Shown here piece by piece: positions 54,632 through 62,306 of a stretch of DNA of 64,000 nt. The notes beneath the pieces were generated by a model, which was not told where the DNA came from, did no database searches, and saw nothing but the letters and a program-made list of their open reading frames with translations. Numbering within the stretch: position 1 is the first letter of the stretch; every line of letters starts with the position of its first letter. The stretch is from Marinobacter profundi. Lineage in GTDB: Bacteria > Pseudomonadota > Gammaproteobacteria > Pseudomonadales > Oleiphilaceae. The stretch lies in contig NZ_KZ319367.1 of assembly GCF_002744715.1 (NCBI RefSeq), positions 1 through 64,000 on the forward strand, given 5' to 3'. The position numbers and the translations under genes are program-made.

Positions 54632-55510
54632 GTGTACCGGGTCAAGCAGATCGATACCACCATCAACCTGGCGGGCTTCAGTCACTGGCTGCGTGACCAG
54701 GGGGTTGGGCACCGGATTACCGAAGAAAGCGGGTTTCAGGTCCTGTGGCTGGATAGTCCGGAATATACGGATGCGGTTCTGGCGGCATTAGAGCAATATC
54801 TGAACGACCCGCAAGTCCAGCAGGCTGTGGACGAGGTTAACGAGTCCCCGGTCTACGTCAGTGGCCGCTGGCAACCGGCACCTCGCCATGCCCCGTTGGT
54901 GCTGGGCATTCTGCTGGTGGCGGTGGTGCTGGCCTGGCTGACCGCGCTCGGTCGAAGTCCGCTGGCGGCGGCGCTGATGTTCGTTGACCCCCAGGTGTTT
55001 GGCTGGCAGACCTTTGCAGAGCGCCTGGATGCCCTGGAGCAGACCCTGGCCGCCGGTCAGCTGTGGCGGCTGATTACGCCGGATTTCCTGCACTTCAGCT
55101 GGACCCATATCATCTTCAACGGGGTGATGCTGTGGTTTCTGGGCAGTCAGGTCGAGTGGTTTGACGGCCGCGCCCGCCTGGTGACCCTGTTCCTGGTCAC
55201 CAGCCTGCTGTCTAACGGCCTGCAATACCTGGTTTCCGGCCCGCTGTTTGGCGGTTTGTCCGGTGTGGTGTACGGGATTCTGGGATACTGCTGGCTCAGC
55301 CAGCGTCGCCTGCCACGGTTCCAGTTTCCTCCGGCGCTGGTGACGTTTGCGGTGGTCTGGATGGTGATCGGCTTTACGCCGCTGACCGAATGGCTGGGAC
55401 TCGGCCGGATGGCCAACGAGGCGCACCTGGGCGGCTTCCTGGCGGGATTGCTGCTTGGGGCATTACTGCCCGCAAAAAAAAGACCCCGCCGGGCGGCGGG
55501 GCATAAATGA
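54632..55510 (+). CDS. rhomboid family intramembrane serine protease (GlpG-like)
   Basis: A 292-residue protein. An N-terminal cytoplasmic domain (about 1-85, with FSHWLRDQGVGHRITEESGF) resembles that of GlpG. Six TM segments follow. The catalytic Ser lies in GGLSGVVYGILGYCW (about residues 206-220) and the catalytic His in NEAHLGGFLAGLLLG. The early H/N region WTHIIFNGVMLWFLGSQVEW matches the WRxxxxxF/HxxxN conserved motifs. The start is GTG 54632 with GAGG upstream, 3 bp after the phosphoesterase stop. The last 30 bp of the gene overlap, antisense, a predicted small RNA and its terminator. Confidence 0.88.
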   Translation: MYRVKQIDTTINLAGFSHWLRDQGVGHRITEESGFQVLWLDSPEYTDAVLAALEQYLNDPQVQQAVDEVNESPVYVSGRWQPAPRHAPLVLGILLVAVVLAWLTALGRSPLAAALMFVDPQVFGWQTFAERLDALEQTLAAGQLWRLITPDFLHFSWTHIIFNGVMLWFLGSQVEWFDGRARLVTLFLVTSLLSNGLQYLVSGPLFGGLSGVVYGILGYCWLSQRRLPRFQFPPALVTFAVVWMVIGFTPLTEWLGLGRMANEAHLGGFLAGLLLGALLPAKKRPRRAAGHK

Positions 55511-55563
55511 GCGTATAGCTCCTGATGAGAGAGACCAAATGCAAACGACCGTTTTCATTTGGT
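55474..55563 (-). ncRNA. candidate Fur-regulated small RNA (RyhB/PrrF-type analogue)
   Basis: Read on the minus strand from A55563, about 90 nt. A 5' stem-loop starts exactly at the predicted +1: ACCAAATG (55563-55556) pairs with CATTTGGT (55541-55534), with inner AAAC/GTTT and a GGTC loop. A single-stranded pyrimidine-rich region follows (CTCTCTCATCAGGAG). A terminator ends it: CCCCGCC, GCCC loop, GGCGGGG, then TC and eight T (55501-55474). The promoter is 55570-55599 with an overlapping Fur box. The RNA is antisense to the last codons of the rhomboid gene but would act mainly in trans if it is a RyhB-like RNA. I do not claim sequence homology to any known sRNA. Confidence 0.7.
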
Positions 55564-55565
55564 GA

Positions 55566-55599
55566 GGCAATGATAATCATTATCATTTGAGTGTGTCAA
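55566..55599 (-). promoter_or_regulatory. Fur box and sigma-70 promoter of the candidate sRNA
   Basis: The plus strand at 55566-55584 matches the 19-bp Fur consensus GATAATGATAATCATTATC at 17 of 19 positions. On the minus strand TTGACA (55599-55594) and TATCAT (55575-55570) are separated by 18 bp, so the Fur box covers the -10 element. Repression by Fe-Fur at this promoter is the expected mode. The box could also affect the plus-strand YeaC-like gene starting at 55648. Confidence 0.8.
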
Positions 55600-55647
55600 C
55601 CTCCGTCTGAACTATTTTATTTTGACGGTTTATTCCGGGAGAACGTA

Positions 55648-55908
55648 ATGACCTACGAAGAACTGATCCAGCGTCTGGACCCCGCGGTGTACCAGAGCCT
55701 GCGCCAGGCCGTTGCCCTGGGCAAATGGCCGGATGGCCGCCAGGTGACCGAGGAACAGCGGGCAATCTGCATGGAAGCCGTCATCTACTACGAAAACCTG
55801 CACCAGATTCCTGAGGAAGAGCGGGTGGGCTATATCGGACGGCGCAAGTCCTGTGGATCCGACGAGGACAAGGGCAGTGACGGTCCTGTTGTCCAGACCT
55901 GGGGTTGA
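55648..55908 (+). CDS. YeaC/DUF1315-family small protein
   Basis: An 86-residue soluble protein starting MTYEELIQRLDPAVYQSLRQ, with GKWPDGRQVTEEQRAICMEA and VIYYENLHQIPEEERVGYIG, the DUF1315 pattern. The function is unknown. The ATG is preceded by GGGAGA. The gene lies 64 bp downstream of the Fur box and ends 8 bp before the DUF2797 gene, so they are probably one operon. Confidence 0.85.
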   Translation: MTYEELIQRLDPAVYQSLRQAVALGKWPDGRQVTEEQRAICMEAVIYYENLHQIPEEERVGYIGRRKSCGSDEDKGSDGPVVQTWG

Positions 55909-55916
55909 GGTGACTT

Positions 55917-56759
55917 TTGACTGCTGTAATTGACGTATCCGGCCGGCTCTGCAAGATGCCGGCATCCGCGGCAGAGCCGGTGGACTATACCCTGAAGGTA
56001 GGTGATACCCGGATCCCCCTGAATGACCTGATCGGTCATCCGCTGCGGCTGGATTACGACGGTGTGATCCGTTGTATCCATTGCGATCGCACCACCAAAA
56101 AAAGTTTCAATCAGGGTTACTGTTTTCCCTGCTTTCGCAAACTGGCAGCCTGTGACAGCTGCATCATGAGCCCGGAAAAATGCCATTACCATCTGGGCAC
56201 CTGCCGTGAGCCCGAGTGGGGCGAAACCCACTGCATGACGGAGCATGTGGTCTATCTCGCCAATTCCTCGGGCCTGAAGGTGGGCATTACCCGGGCATCC
56301 CAGGTGCCGACCCGCTGGATTGACCAAGGTGCCGTTGAGGCGATCCCGATGTTGCGGGTGGCCACCCGGCAACTGGCCGGACTGGTTGAAGTTGCCTGCA
56401 AGCAACACGTGGCGGACCGCACCAATTGGCGGGCAATGCTGAAAGGCGACGTTCCAGAGCTGGACCTGCCCGCGGAGCGCAGCCGGTTGCTCGGACTGAT
56501 CGCCGGTGAGCTGGCGGACCTGCGGGCGGAGCACGGTGCCGACGCTTTGCGTGAAGTGAGGGAAGAGGCACTGAGTCTCAGTTATCCCGTCGAGGTCTGG
56601 CCCGCCAAGATCAAAACCCATAATCTGGACAAGGAACCGTCGGTGGAGGGGGTCTTGCAGGGCGTCAAGGGACAGTACCTGATCCTCGACACCGGCGTTA
56701 TCAACATCCGCAAGTTCACGGCCTACCAGGTTCGCCTGCAGGTCTTCGCCAGAGCCTGA
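55917..56759 (+). CDS. DUF2797-family protein with zinc-ribbon-like cysteines
   Basis: A 280-residue protein. The start is TTG 55917 (GAGGTG upstream), 8 bp after the DUF1315 stop. A cysteine-rich region at about 60-105 (IRCIHCDRTTKKSFNQGYCF, PCFRKLAACDSC, CHYHLGTC) probably binds zinc. It is followed by HVVYLANSSGLKVGITRASQ and PTRWIDQGAVEAI, a stretch that resembles the GIY-YIG nuclease strand pattern (Y..GLKVGIT). The C-terminal half is helical and ends in VINIRKFTAYQVRLQV. The family has no assigned function. The nuclease resemblance is inference. Confidence 0.8.
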   Translation: MTAVIDVSGRLCKMPASAAEPVDYTLKVGDTRIPLNDLIGHPLRLDYDGVIRCIHCDRTTKKSFNQGYCFPCFRKLAACDSCIMSPEKCHYHLGTCREPEWGETHCMTEHVVYLANSSGLKVGITRASQVPTRWIDQGAVEAIPMLRVATRQLAGLVEVACKQHVADRTNWRAMLKGDVPELDLPAERSRLLGLIAGELADLRAEHGADALREVREEALSLSYPVEVWPAKIKTHNLDKEPSVEGVLQGVKGQYLILDTGVINIRKFTAYQVRLQVFARA

Positions 56760-56806
56760 CCGGCCCGGCAGCACAGCCCGATCATCCCGTTTTCTGGAGA
56801 GGTTTA

Positions 56807-59446
56807 ATGCGTACCAATCAGCCGCAGACTGTTTATCTCAGCGAGTACCGTGTCCCGGCCTACCTGGTGGACCATGTGGATCTGCGCTTTGAGCTGTTTG
56901 AGGAGGGGGCCAGGGTTCACAGTACCCTGGCCGTGCGGCGTAATCCGGAATCCGAGGATACCAGCGGGCGCCTCGAACTGGATGGTGACAGCCTGGTACT
57001 CGAAGGCCTGCAGCTGGATGGCCGGGACCTGGAGCCCGGGCAGTACGAGAATCAGGGTGACCGTCTGGTCATCCCCGAAGTCCCGGAGCAGTTCGGTCTG
57101 ACTGTGGTGACCTGGATTGAGCCCCAGAACAACACCCGCCTGGAGGGGCTCTACAAGTCTTCCGGTATGTTCTGCACCCAGTGCGAGGCGGAGGGCTTCC
57201 GCTGCATCACGTTCTTCCCGGATCGCCCGGATGTGATGGCGCGCTTCCGCACCCGGATCGAGGCGGACAGGGCAGGCTACCCGGTACTGTTATCCAACGG
57301 TAACGACGTTGAGCGTGGCGACCTGGAAGGTGGCCGTCATTTCGTGACCTGGGAGGACCCGTTCCCGAAACCCTGTTACCTGTTTGCCCTGGTGGCTGGT
57401 GATCTGGTCGAGAAACGGGACAGCTTCCGCACCTGCACGGGACGTGAGATCGACCTGCGGATGTACGTCGAGCCGCGCAATGCAGACAAGTGTGACCACG
57501 CCATGGATTCCCTCAAGCGTTCCATGCGCTGGGACGAAGACATCTACGGCCGCGAGTACGACCTGGATATTTTCATGATCGTTGCGGTGGACGACTTCAA
57601 TATGGGGGCGATGGAGAACAAGGGTCTCAACATTTTCAATTCGTCCTGCGTGCTGGCCAGCCAGGACACCGCGACCGACGCCACGTTCCAGCGCATCGAG
57701 GCAATCGTGGCTCACGAATACTTCCACAACTGGTCCGGCAACCGGGTGACCTGCCGCGACTGGTTCCAGTTGAGCCTGAAAGAAGGTTTCACGGTATTCC
57801 GGGATTCCCGGTTCTCGGCGGACATGGGCTCCACTACTGTGAAGCGCATTGAGGATGTGACCTTGTTGCGCACCGCTCAGTTCGCGGAAGACGGAGGGCC
57901 CATGGCGCATCCGGTGCGGCCGTCGTCCTACATGGAAATTTCCAACTTCTACACCCTGACCATCTATGAGAAGGGTGCTGAAGTGGTGCGGATGATCCAC
58001 ACCCTGCTGGGCCCGGACCTGTTCCGCAAGGGCAGTGATCTGTATTTTGAGCGCCACGATGGCCAGGCCGTCACCACCGATGATTTCGTAAAGGCGATGG
58101 AAGACGCTTCGGGTCGCGACCTGACCCGCTTCCGTCGCTGGTATGAGCAGGCCGGTACGCCGGTGGTGACGGTGCGTGATGAGTACGATGAAGCACGCCA
58201 GGTGTATCGTCTCGATATCCATCAGACTGTCCCGGACACCCCGGGCCAGACCGGCAAGCAGCCCCAGCACATTCCCTTTGCACTTGGCCTGCTGGGTGCC
58301 GATGGCCAGCCGTTGGCGCTCAAGCTGGTCGGAGACGATGCCCCGCCAGCGGAGCAACGGGTGCTGGAGCTGACCGAGGCCAGTCACAGTTTTGAGTTCG
58401 AGGGTGTTGCCGCGCGCCCGGTACCGTCGTTGCTGCGGGATTTCTCCGCTCCGGTGCGAGTGGACTATCCCTGGACCAGGGAACAGCTGCTGTTTCTGAT
58501 GAGCCACGATCCGGATGGCTTCAACCGCTGGGATGCCGGCCAGCGGCTGGCCGTGGATGTGATCGAATCGCTGGTGGATGCCGGTGAGGATGCGGAGATT
58601 GAACCGAGGCTGGTCTCTGCCTACCGTCATTTGCTGACGGATGAAGGCCTTGACCAGGCGCTGGTCGCCAAGATGCTGCAGTTGCCCTCCGAGGCCTACC
58701 TGATCGAGCTGGCTGCGGCGCCGCGGGTCCAGCAGATTTACCGTGCCCGCACCCGGGTAATGAACCACCTGGCGGCAGCCCTGCGTGAGGAACTGCTGGC
58801 CTGCTATCACCGCAACAATGGCGGTGCGGAATATCGCCTGACGTCCGACGATATCGCCCGCAGAACCCTGCGCAACACCGCCCTCGGCTGGTTGCTGGAA
58901 ATCGGCGATGCCGAAGGCCGCGTACTGGCGCTGCGCCAGTTCCGTGAAGCGGACAACATGACCGACCGGCTGGGTGCCTTGCGTGCGCTGGTGAACTCTG
59001 ACTATCACGAAGACCGCGAGCAGGTGCTGGATGCCTTCTATCAGCGCTGGCAGGACGATCCCCAGGTAGTGGAACTCTGGTTCTCGGTACAGTCCGGCAG
59101 TACCCGGGGTAGCCTGGAGCAGGTGCGGGCGTTGATGGAACATGCCGCCTTCGATTGGAAGAACCCCAACAAGGTTCGCTCGGTCATCGGGGTATTTGCC
59201 GGCCAGAACCTGGCGGCTTTCCATGCCGAAGACGGTTCCGGCTACCGGTTCCTTGCCGAACAGGTCCGTCATCTGGATGCCAGCAATCCGCAGATCGCTG
59301 CCCGGCTGGTGACGCCACTGACCCGCTGGCGCAAGTTCGCCAGTGTCCATGGCGAGCAGATGAAAGCCGCCCTGGAAACCATCCGGGATCGGGAAGGCCT
59401 GTCCAAGGATGTGTATGAAGTAGTTCACAAGAGCCTCGCCGGCTGA
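56807..59446 (+). CDS. pepN: aminopeptidase N
   Basis: An 879-residue M1-family aminopeptidase. The exopeptidase motif is FNMGAMENKGLNIFNSSCVL, the zinc site AHEYFHNWSGNRVTCRDWFQ plus the distal Glu in LSLKEGFTVF. The N-terminal beta domain (YLSEYRVPAYLVDHVDLRFE) and the long C-terminal helical superhelix are complete, at the length of E. coli PepN (870). It removes N-terminal residues from peptides in the cytoplasm. The ATG is preceded by GGAGAGG. It stands alone. Confidence 0.96.
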   Translation: MRTNQPQTVYLSEYRVPAYLVDHVDLRFELFEEGARVHSTLAVRRNPESEDTSGRLELDGDSLVLEGLQLDGRDLEPGQYENQGDRLVIPEVPEQFGLTVVTWIEPQNNTRLEGLYKSSGMFCTQCEAEGFRCITFFPDRPDVMARFRTRIEADRAGYPVLLSNGNDVERGDLEGGRHFVTWEDPFPKPCYLFALVAGDLVEKRDSFRTCTGREIDLRMYVEPRNADKCDHAMDSLKRSMRWDEDIYGREYDLDIFMIVAVDDFNMGAMENKGLNIFNSSCVLASQDTATDATFQRIEAIVAHEYFHNWSGNRVTCRDWFQLSLKEGFTVFRDSRFSADMGSTTVKRIEDVTLLRTAQFAEDGGPMAHPVRPSSYMEISNFYTLTIYEKGAEVVRMIHTLLGPDLFRKGSDLYFERHDGQAVTTDDFVKAMEDASGRDLTRFRRWYEQAGTPVVTVRDEYDEARQVYRLDIHQTVPDTPGQTGKQPQHIPFALGLLGADGQPLALKLVGDDAPPAEQRVLELTEASHSFEFEGVAARPVPSLLRDFSAPVRVDYPWTREQLLFLMSHDPDGFNRWDAGQRLAVDVIESLVDAGEDAEIEPRLVSAYRHLLTDEGLDQALVAKMLQLPSEAYLIELAAAPRVQQIYRARTRVMNHLAAALREELLACYHRNNGGAEYRLTSDDIARRTLRNTALGWLLEIGDAEGRVLALRQFREADNMTDRLGALRALVNSDYHEDREQVLDAFYQRWQDDPQVVELWFSVQSGSTRGSLEQVRALMEHAAFDWKNPNKVRSVIGVFAGQNLAAFHAEDGSGYRFLAEQVRHLDASNPQIAARLVTPLTRWRKFASVHGEQMKAALETIRDREGLSKDVYEVVHKSLAG

Positions 59447-59453
59447 GCCGGCG
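59437..59453 (+). other. GC hairpin spanning the pepN stop codon
   Basis: CGCCGGC, TGA (the stop codon) and GCCGGCG form a 7-bp palindrome with the stop as its loop. No T-run follows, so it may be a pause or stability element rather than a terminator. Confidence 0.45.
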
Positions 59454-59581
59454 GGGACAAAATCGCACTTTCGGTCGATGCACGTTGGCCGTCGATCCGC
59501 TAATCTTCAGACTGTAGGGTATTCCATGACACCATAATAAAAGCCACACCAAAGGCTTTCAGACACTCCGGGAATAAGACA

Positions 59582-60970
59582 ATGAAAAAAAACAAGAGTT
59601 TGCTTCTGGGTGGCCTGCTGGCGCTCTCGGTATCTGCTGCTCCATCATTTGCCGCCGTCCCGGCCAGTGAAGCAGCACGACTGGGCCAGGACCTGACCCC
59701 TTTCGGGTCGGTCAAGGCCGGTAACGCGGCAGGAACCATTCCACCCTGGACCGGGGGCCTCACCAAGGCTCCGGCGGGATACAAGGGCACCGGTCAGCAC
59801 CATATCAATCCGTTCCCCGATGACAAGGCGTTGTTCACCATCACCTCCGGCAATGCCAGCCAGTACGACAAAAACCTCAGCGATGGCGTCCGGGCACTGC
59901 TGGAAACCTATCCGGCTTCCTTCCGGATTCCGGTGTACCTTTCCCGTCGTACCCATGCAGTGCCGGACTGGGTAGCAGAGAATACCCGCAAGAATGCCGT
60001 CAATGCCGAAATCGTCGGCGAGGCTGAAGGTCTGGACGGCGCCTACGGCGGCTACCCGTTCCCGATCCTGCACGGCAATGATGAACAGAAAGCCTGGCAG
60101 GTCATGTGGAATCACCTCACGCGCTGGCGCGGAGTGAACGTGACCCGCCGGTCCAGTGAGGTTGCGGTACAGGCCAACGGTGACTATTCCCTGGTGACGT
60201 CCCAGCAGGAAGCCTTCTTCAATTTCTACAATCCGGAAGGCAAGGAAAAAGATCTCGATAACGTGATCTTTTACTATCTGTCGTTCACCCAGTCTCCACC
60301 CCGCCTGGCCGGTGGTGCGATCCTGATTCACGAAACCCTGAACCAGATCATCAACCCGCGTAACGGCTGGGGCTACAACGCCGGCCAGCGCCGGGTACGC
60401 CGGGCTCCGAACCTCGGTTACGACTCTCCGATTGCCGCCGCAGACAACCTGCGTACCGCCGATGACACCGATATCTTCAACGGTGCCATGGACCGGTATA
60501 ACTGGAACTATAAAGGCCTGCAGGAAATGTACATCCCCTACAACAACTACCGTATCGGGGAGAAGGGCACGAAATATTCCGAGATCCTGGGGGTCTCCCA
60601 TCTCAACCCTGACCTGACCCGCTGGGAGCTGCACCGGGTACACGTGGTCGAGGCGAAGCTGAAGAAAGGTGAACGCCACATCTACGGCAAGCGTGTGTTC
60701 TATGTCGATGCCGACAGCTGGAACACCGTTCTGGTGGATCAGTATGACGGTCGTGGCGAACTCTGGCGGGTCAGCATGGGGCTGCCGAAGAACTATTACG
60801 AGCTCCCCGGAGTGTGGACTGTACTGGATGTTTATCATGACCTTCAGGCGCGCCGTTACCATGTGCTTGGGCTGGATACCGAGGAACCGGGTACCCGTTC
60901 CTTCTCCGATGAGGTGCCCAGCAAGCGTTACTTCTCTCCGGCTTCTCTGCGCCGCAGAAGTGTTCGTTAA
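59582..60970 (+). CDS. exported DUF1329-family protein
   Basis: A 462-residue secreted protein with a signal peptide (1-24, LLLGGLLALSVSAAPSFAA). The DUF1329 pattern is KAGNAAGTIPPWTGGLTKAP, YGGYPFPILHGNDEQKAWQV, SQSPPRLAGGAILIHETLNQ-type strands and RRVRRAPNLGYDSPIAAADN. Family members are probably LolA/LolB-fold, lipoprotein-like periplasmic carriers of lipids or steroid-type molecules. In many proteobacteria the gene is next to a DUF1302 gene; none is present here, at least not in this window. It precedes YCF48 and RND genes on the same strand. Confidence 0.85.
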   Translation: MKKNKSLLLGGLLALSVSAAPSFAAVPASEAARLGQDLTPFGSVKAGNAAGTIPPWTGGLTKAPAGYKGTGQHHINPFPDDKALFTITSGNASQYDKNLSDGVRALLETYPASFRIPVYLSRRTHAVPDWVAENTRKNAVNAEIVGEAEGLDGAYGGYPFPILHGNDEQKAWQVMWNHLTRWRGVNVTRRSSEVAVQANGDYSLVTSQQEAFFNFYNPEGKEKDLDNVIFYYLSFTQSPPRLAGGAILIHETLNQIINPRNGWGYNAGQRRVRRAPNLGYDSPIAAADNLRTADDTDIFNGAMDRYNWNYKGLQEMYIPYNNYRIGEKGTKYSEILGVSHLNPDLTRWELHRVHVVEAKLKKGERHIYGKRVFYVDADSWNTVLVDQYDGRGELWRVSMGLPKNYYELPGVWTVLDVYHDLQARRYHVLGLDTEEPGTRSFSDEVPSKRYFSPASLRRRSVR

Positions 60971-61010
60971 GCACTGGCGGGTCAGCAGTCCTGATCATCG
61001 GTAATCCAGC

Positions 61011-61057
61011 CAGGCAAGGAGCCTGCGACCGCAAGGTTGCCGGCTCCTTGTGGCCTG
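61011..61057 (+). promoter_or_regulatory. long RNA hairpin between DUF1329 and YCF48 genes
   Basis: CAAGGAGCC (61015-61023) pairs perfectly with GGCTCCTTG (61042-61050). Inside, GCGACC (61025-61030) pairs with GGTTGC (61035-61040), one G-U pair, around a GCAA tetraloop. CAGG (61011-61014) and CCTG (61054-61057) extend the outer stem past a 3-nt bulge. It could be an attenuator, a processing signal or a stabiliser of the upstream mRNA. No T-run follows. Confidence 0.55.
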
Positions 61058-61111
61058 GTGTGGACGCGGAATCTCCTGAAATCGATCACTACAACACAAT
61101 AGGCAATCTGA

Positions 61112-62260
61112 ATGGCTACATGGAAGATGCGCGAAACCCTGGGGGCAGCCTGTCTTGGTTTTTCCATGGCACTGTCGGCTCCGGCGGCTTTTGCGCTCGC
61201 AGATATCATTGAAACTCCCGCCAGAAAAACTGACCTGGCACCGCAAAGCCTGCTTAACGATGCTGATCGCGCCGGCGAGCGCGTGGTGGCCGTGGGCGAG
61301 CGCGGGCATATCATCTATTCCGACGATGAGGGTCAGACCTGGAAGCAGGCTAGCGTTCCGGTTGCGGTGACCCTCACGGCAGTGGATTTCAGCACCGACC
61401 GTGACGGCTGGGCGGTCGGTCACAGTGGCGTCATTCTTCACAGCAGTGATGCCGGCGCCAGCTGGGAGTTGCAGCTGACGGGAATTCAGGCGGCAGAGCT
61501 GGCCATCGAGAGCAAGGAAACCCGGATCGGGGAGATGGAAGTTCAGATCGAGGAGGCCCCGGAAGATCAGAAAGAAGACCTGGAATGGGCACTGGATGAC
61601 CTGATTTTCTCGGTCGAGAACATGAAGGCCGATCTCAAGATCGGACCGGTCAACCCGTTGCTGGATGTCTGGTTCGAAGACGCTGAACACGGTTTCGCGG
61701 TTGGTGCCTACGGTATGTTCCTGCGCACCCTGGACGGCGGTGCAAGTTGGCAGGACTGGGCGCCCAACCTGGACAACCCCAGCGGTTATCACCTCAACGG
61801 CATTGCCCGCATCACCGGTGATGCCCTGGTTGTTGTCGGTGAGGCCGGTCAGATCCACAGCTCCGTTGACGGCGGCGAGACCTGGGAGCTGCGGGACAGC
61901 CCCTACACCGGTTCGCTATTCGGAGTGACCGGCACCGGCCAGGTCAACGAGGTGCTGGCCTTTGGTCTGCGTGGCAACGTCCTGCGCTCCACCGATATCG
62001 GGCGCAGCTGGGTGACCGTTGCCAATGATAATGGCGCCACTCTGAACGGTTCGGCCGTTGCCAGTGACGGGCGTATTTCCCTGGTCGGTAACGGTGGTGT
62101 GGTGCTGATGAGTACCGACGCCGGGCAGACCTTCAGCGAGCATGTGCGGAGCGACCGCGAAGGCATCATGGATGCGGTGCCGATCTCCGGGAACCGGCTG
62201 CTGCTGCTGGGTGAGGGGGGCGTCAAGCTCACCGATGCCCGTGGCCGTAATCCACAATAA
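61112..62260 (+). CDS. exported YCF48/BNR-repeat protein
   Basis: A 382-residue exported beta-propeller. The signal peptide (about 1-30) is CLGFSMALSAPAAFALA. BNR/YCF48-type repeats occur at about 55, 95, 225 and 260 (YSDDEGQTWKQA, HSSDAGASWELQL, RTLDGGASWQDW, SSVDGGETWELR), with a Glu-rich helical insert at about 130-180. In this context such proteins accompany DUF1329 and RND exporters in outer-membrane lipid transport modules, probably as an assembly scaffold. It lies 46 bp before the RND gene. Confidence 0.82.
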   Translation: MATWKMRETLGAACLGFSMALSAPAAFALADIIETPARKTDLAPQSLLNDADRAGERVVAVGERGHIIYSDDEGQTWKQASVPVAVTLTAVDFSTDRDGWAVGHSGVILHSSDAGASWELQLTGIQAAELAIESKETRIGEMEVQIEEAPEDQKEDLEWALDDLIFSVENMKADLKIGPVNPLLDVWFEDAEHGFAVGAYGMFLRTLDGGASWQDWAPNLDNPSGYHLNGIARITGDALVVVGEAGQIHSSVDGGETWELRDSPYTGSLFGVTGTGQVNEVLAFGLRGNVLRSTDIGRSWVTVANDNGATLNGSAVASDGRISLVGNGGVVLMSTDAGQTFSEHVRSDREGIMDAVPISGNRLLLLGEGGVKLTDARGRNPQ

Positions 62261-62306
62261 CGCCCTGATGCGGCACGACAAGAACGAAGACTAGAGGGGC
62301 AATTGA

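Noticed and set aside
55569-55587. Fur box used only for the plus-strand YeaC-like gene
   Set aside because: Its overlap with a good minus-strand -10 and the strong minus-strand terminator favour the sRNA. A second effect on YeaC cannot be excluded, but no clear plus-strand promoter is visible.
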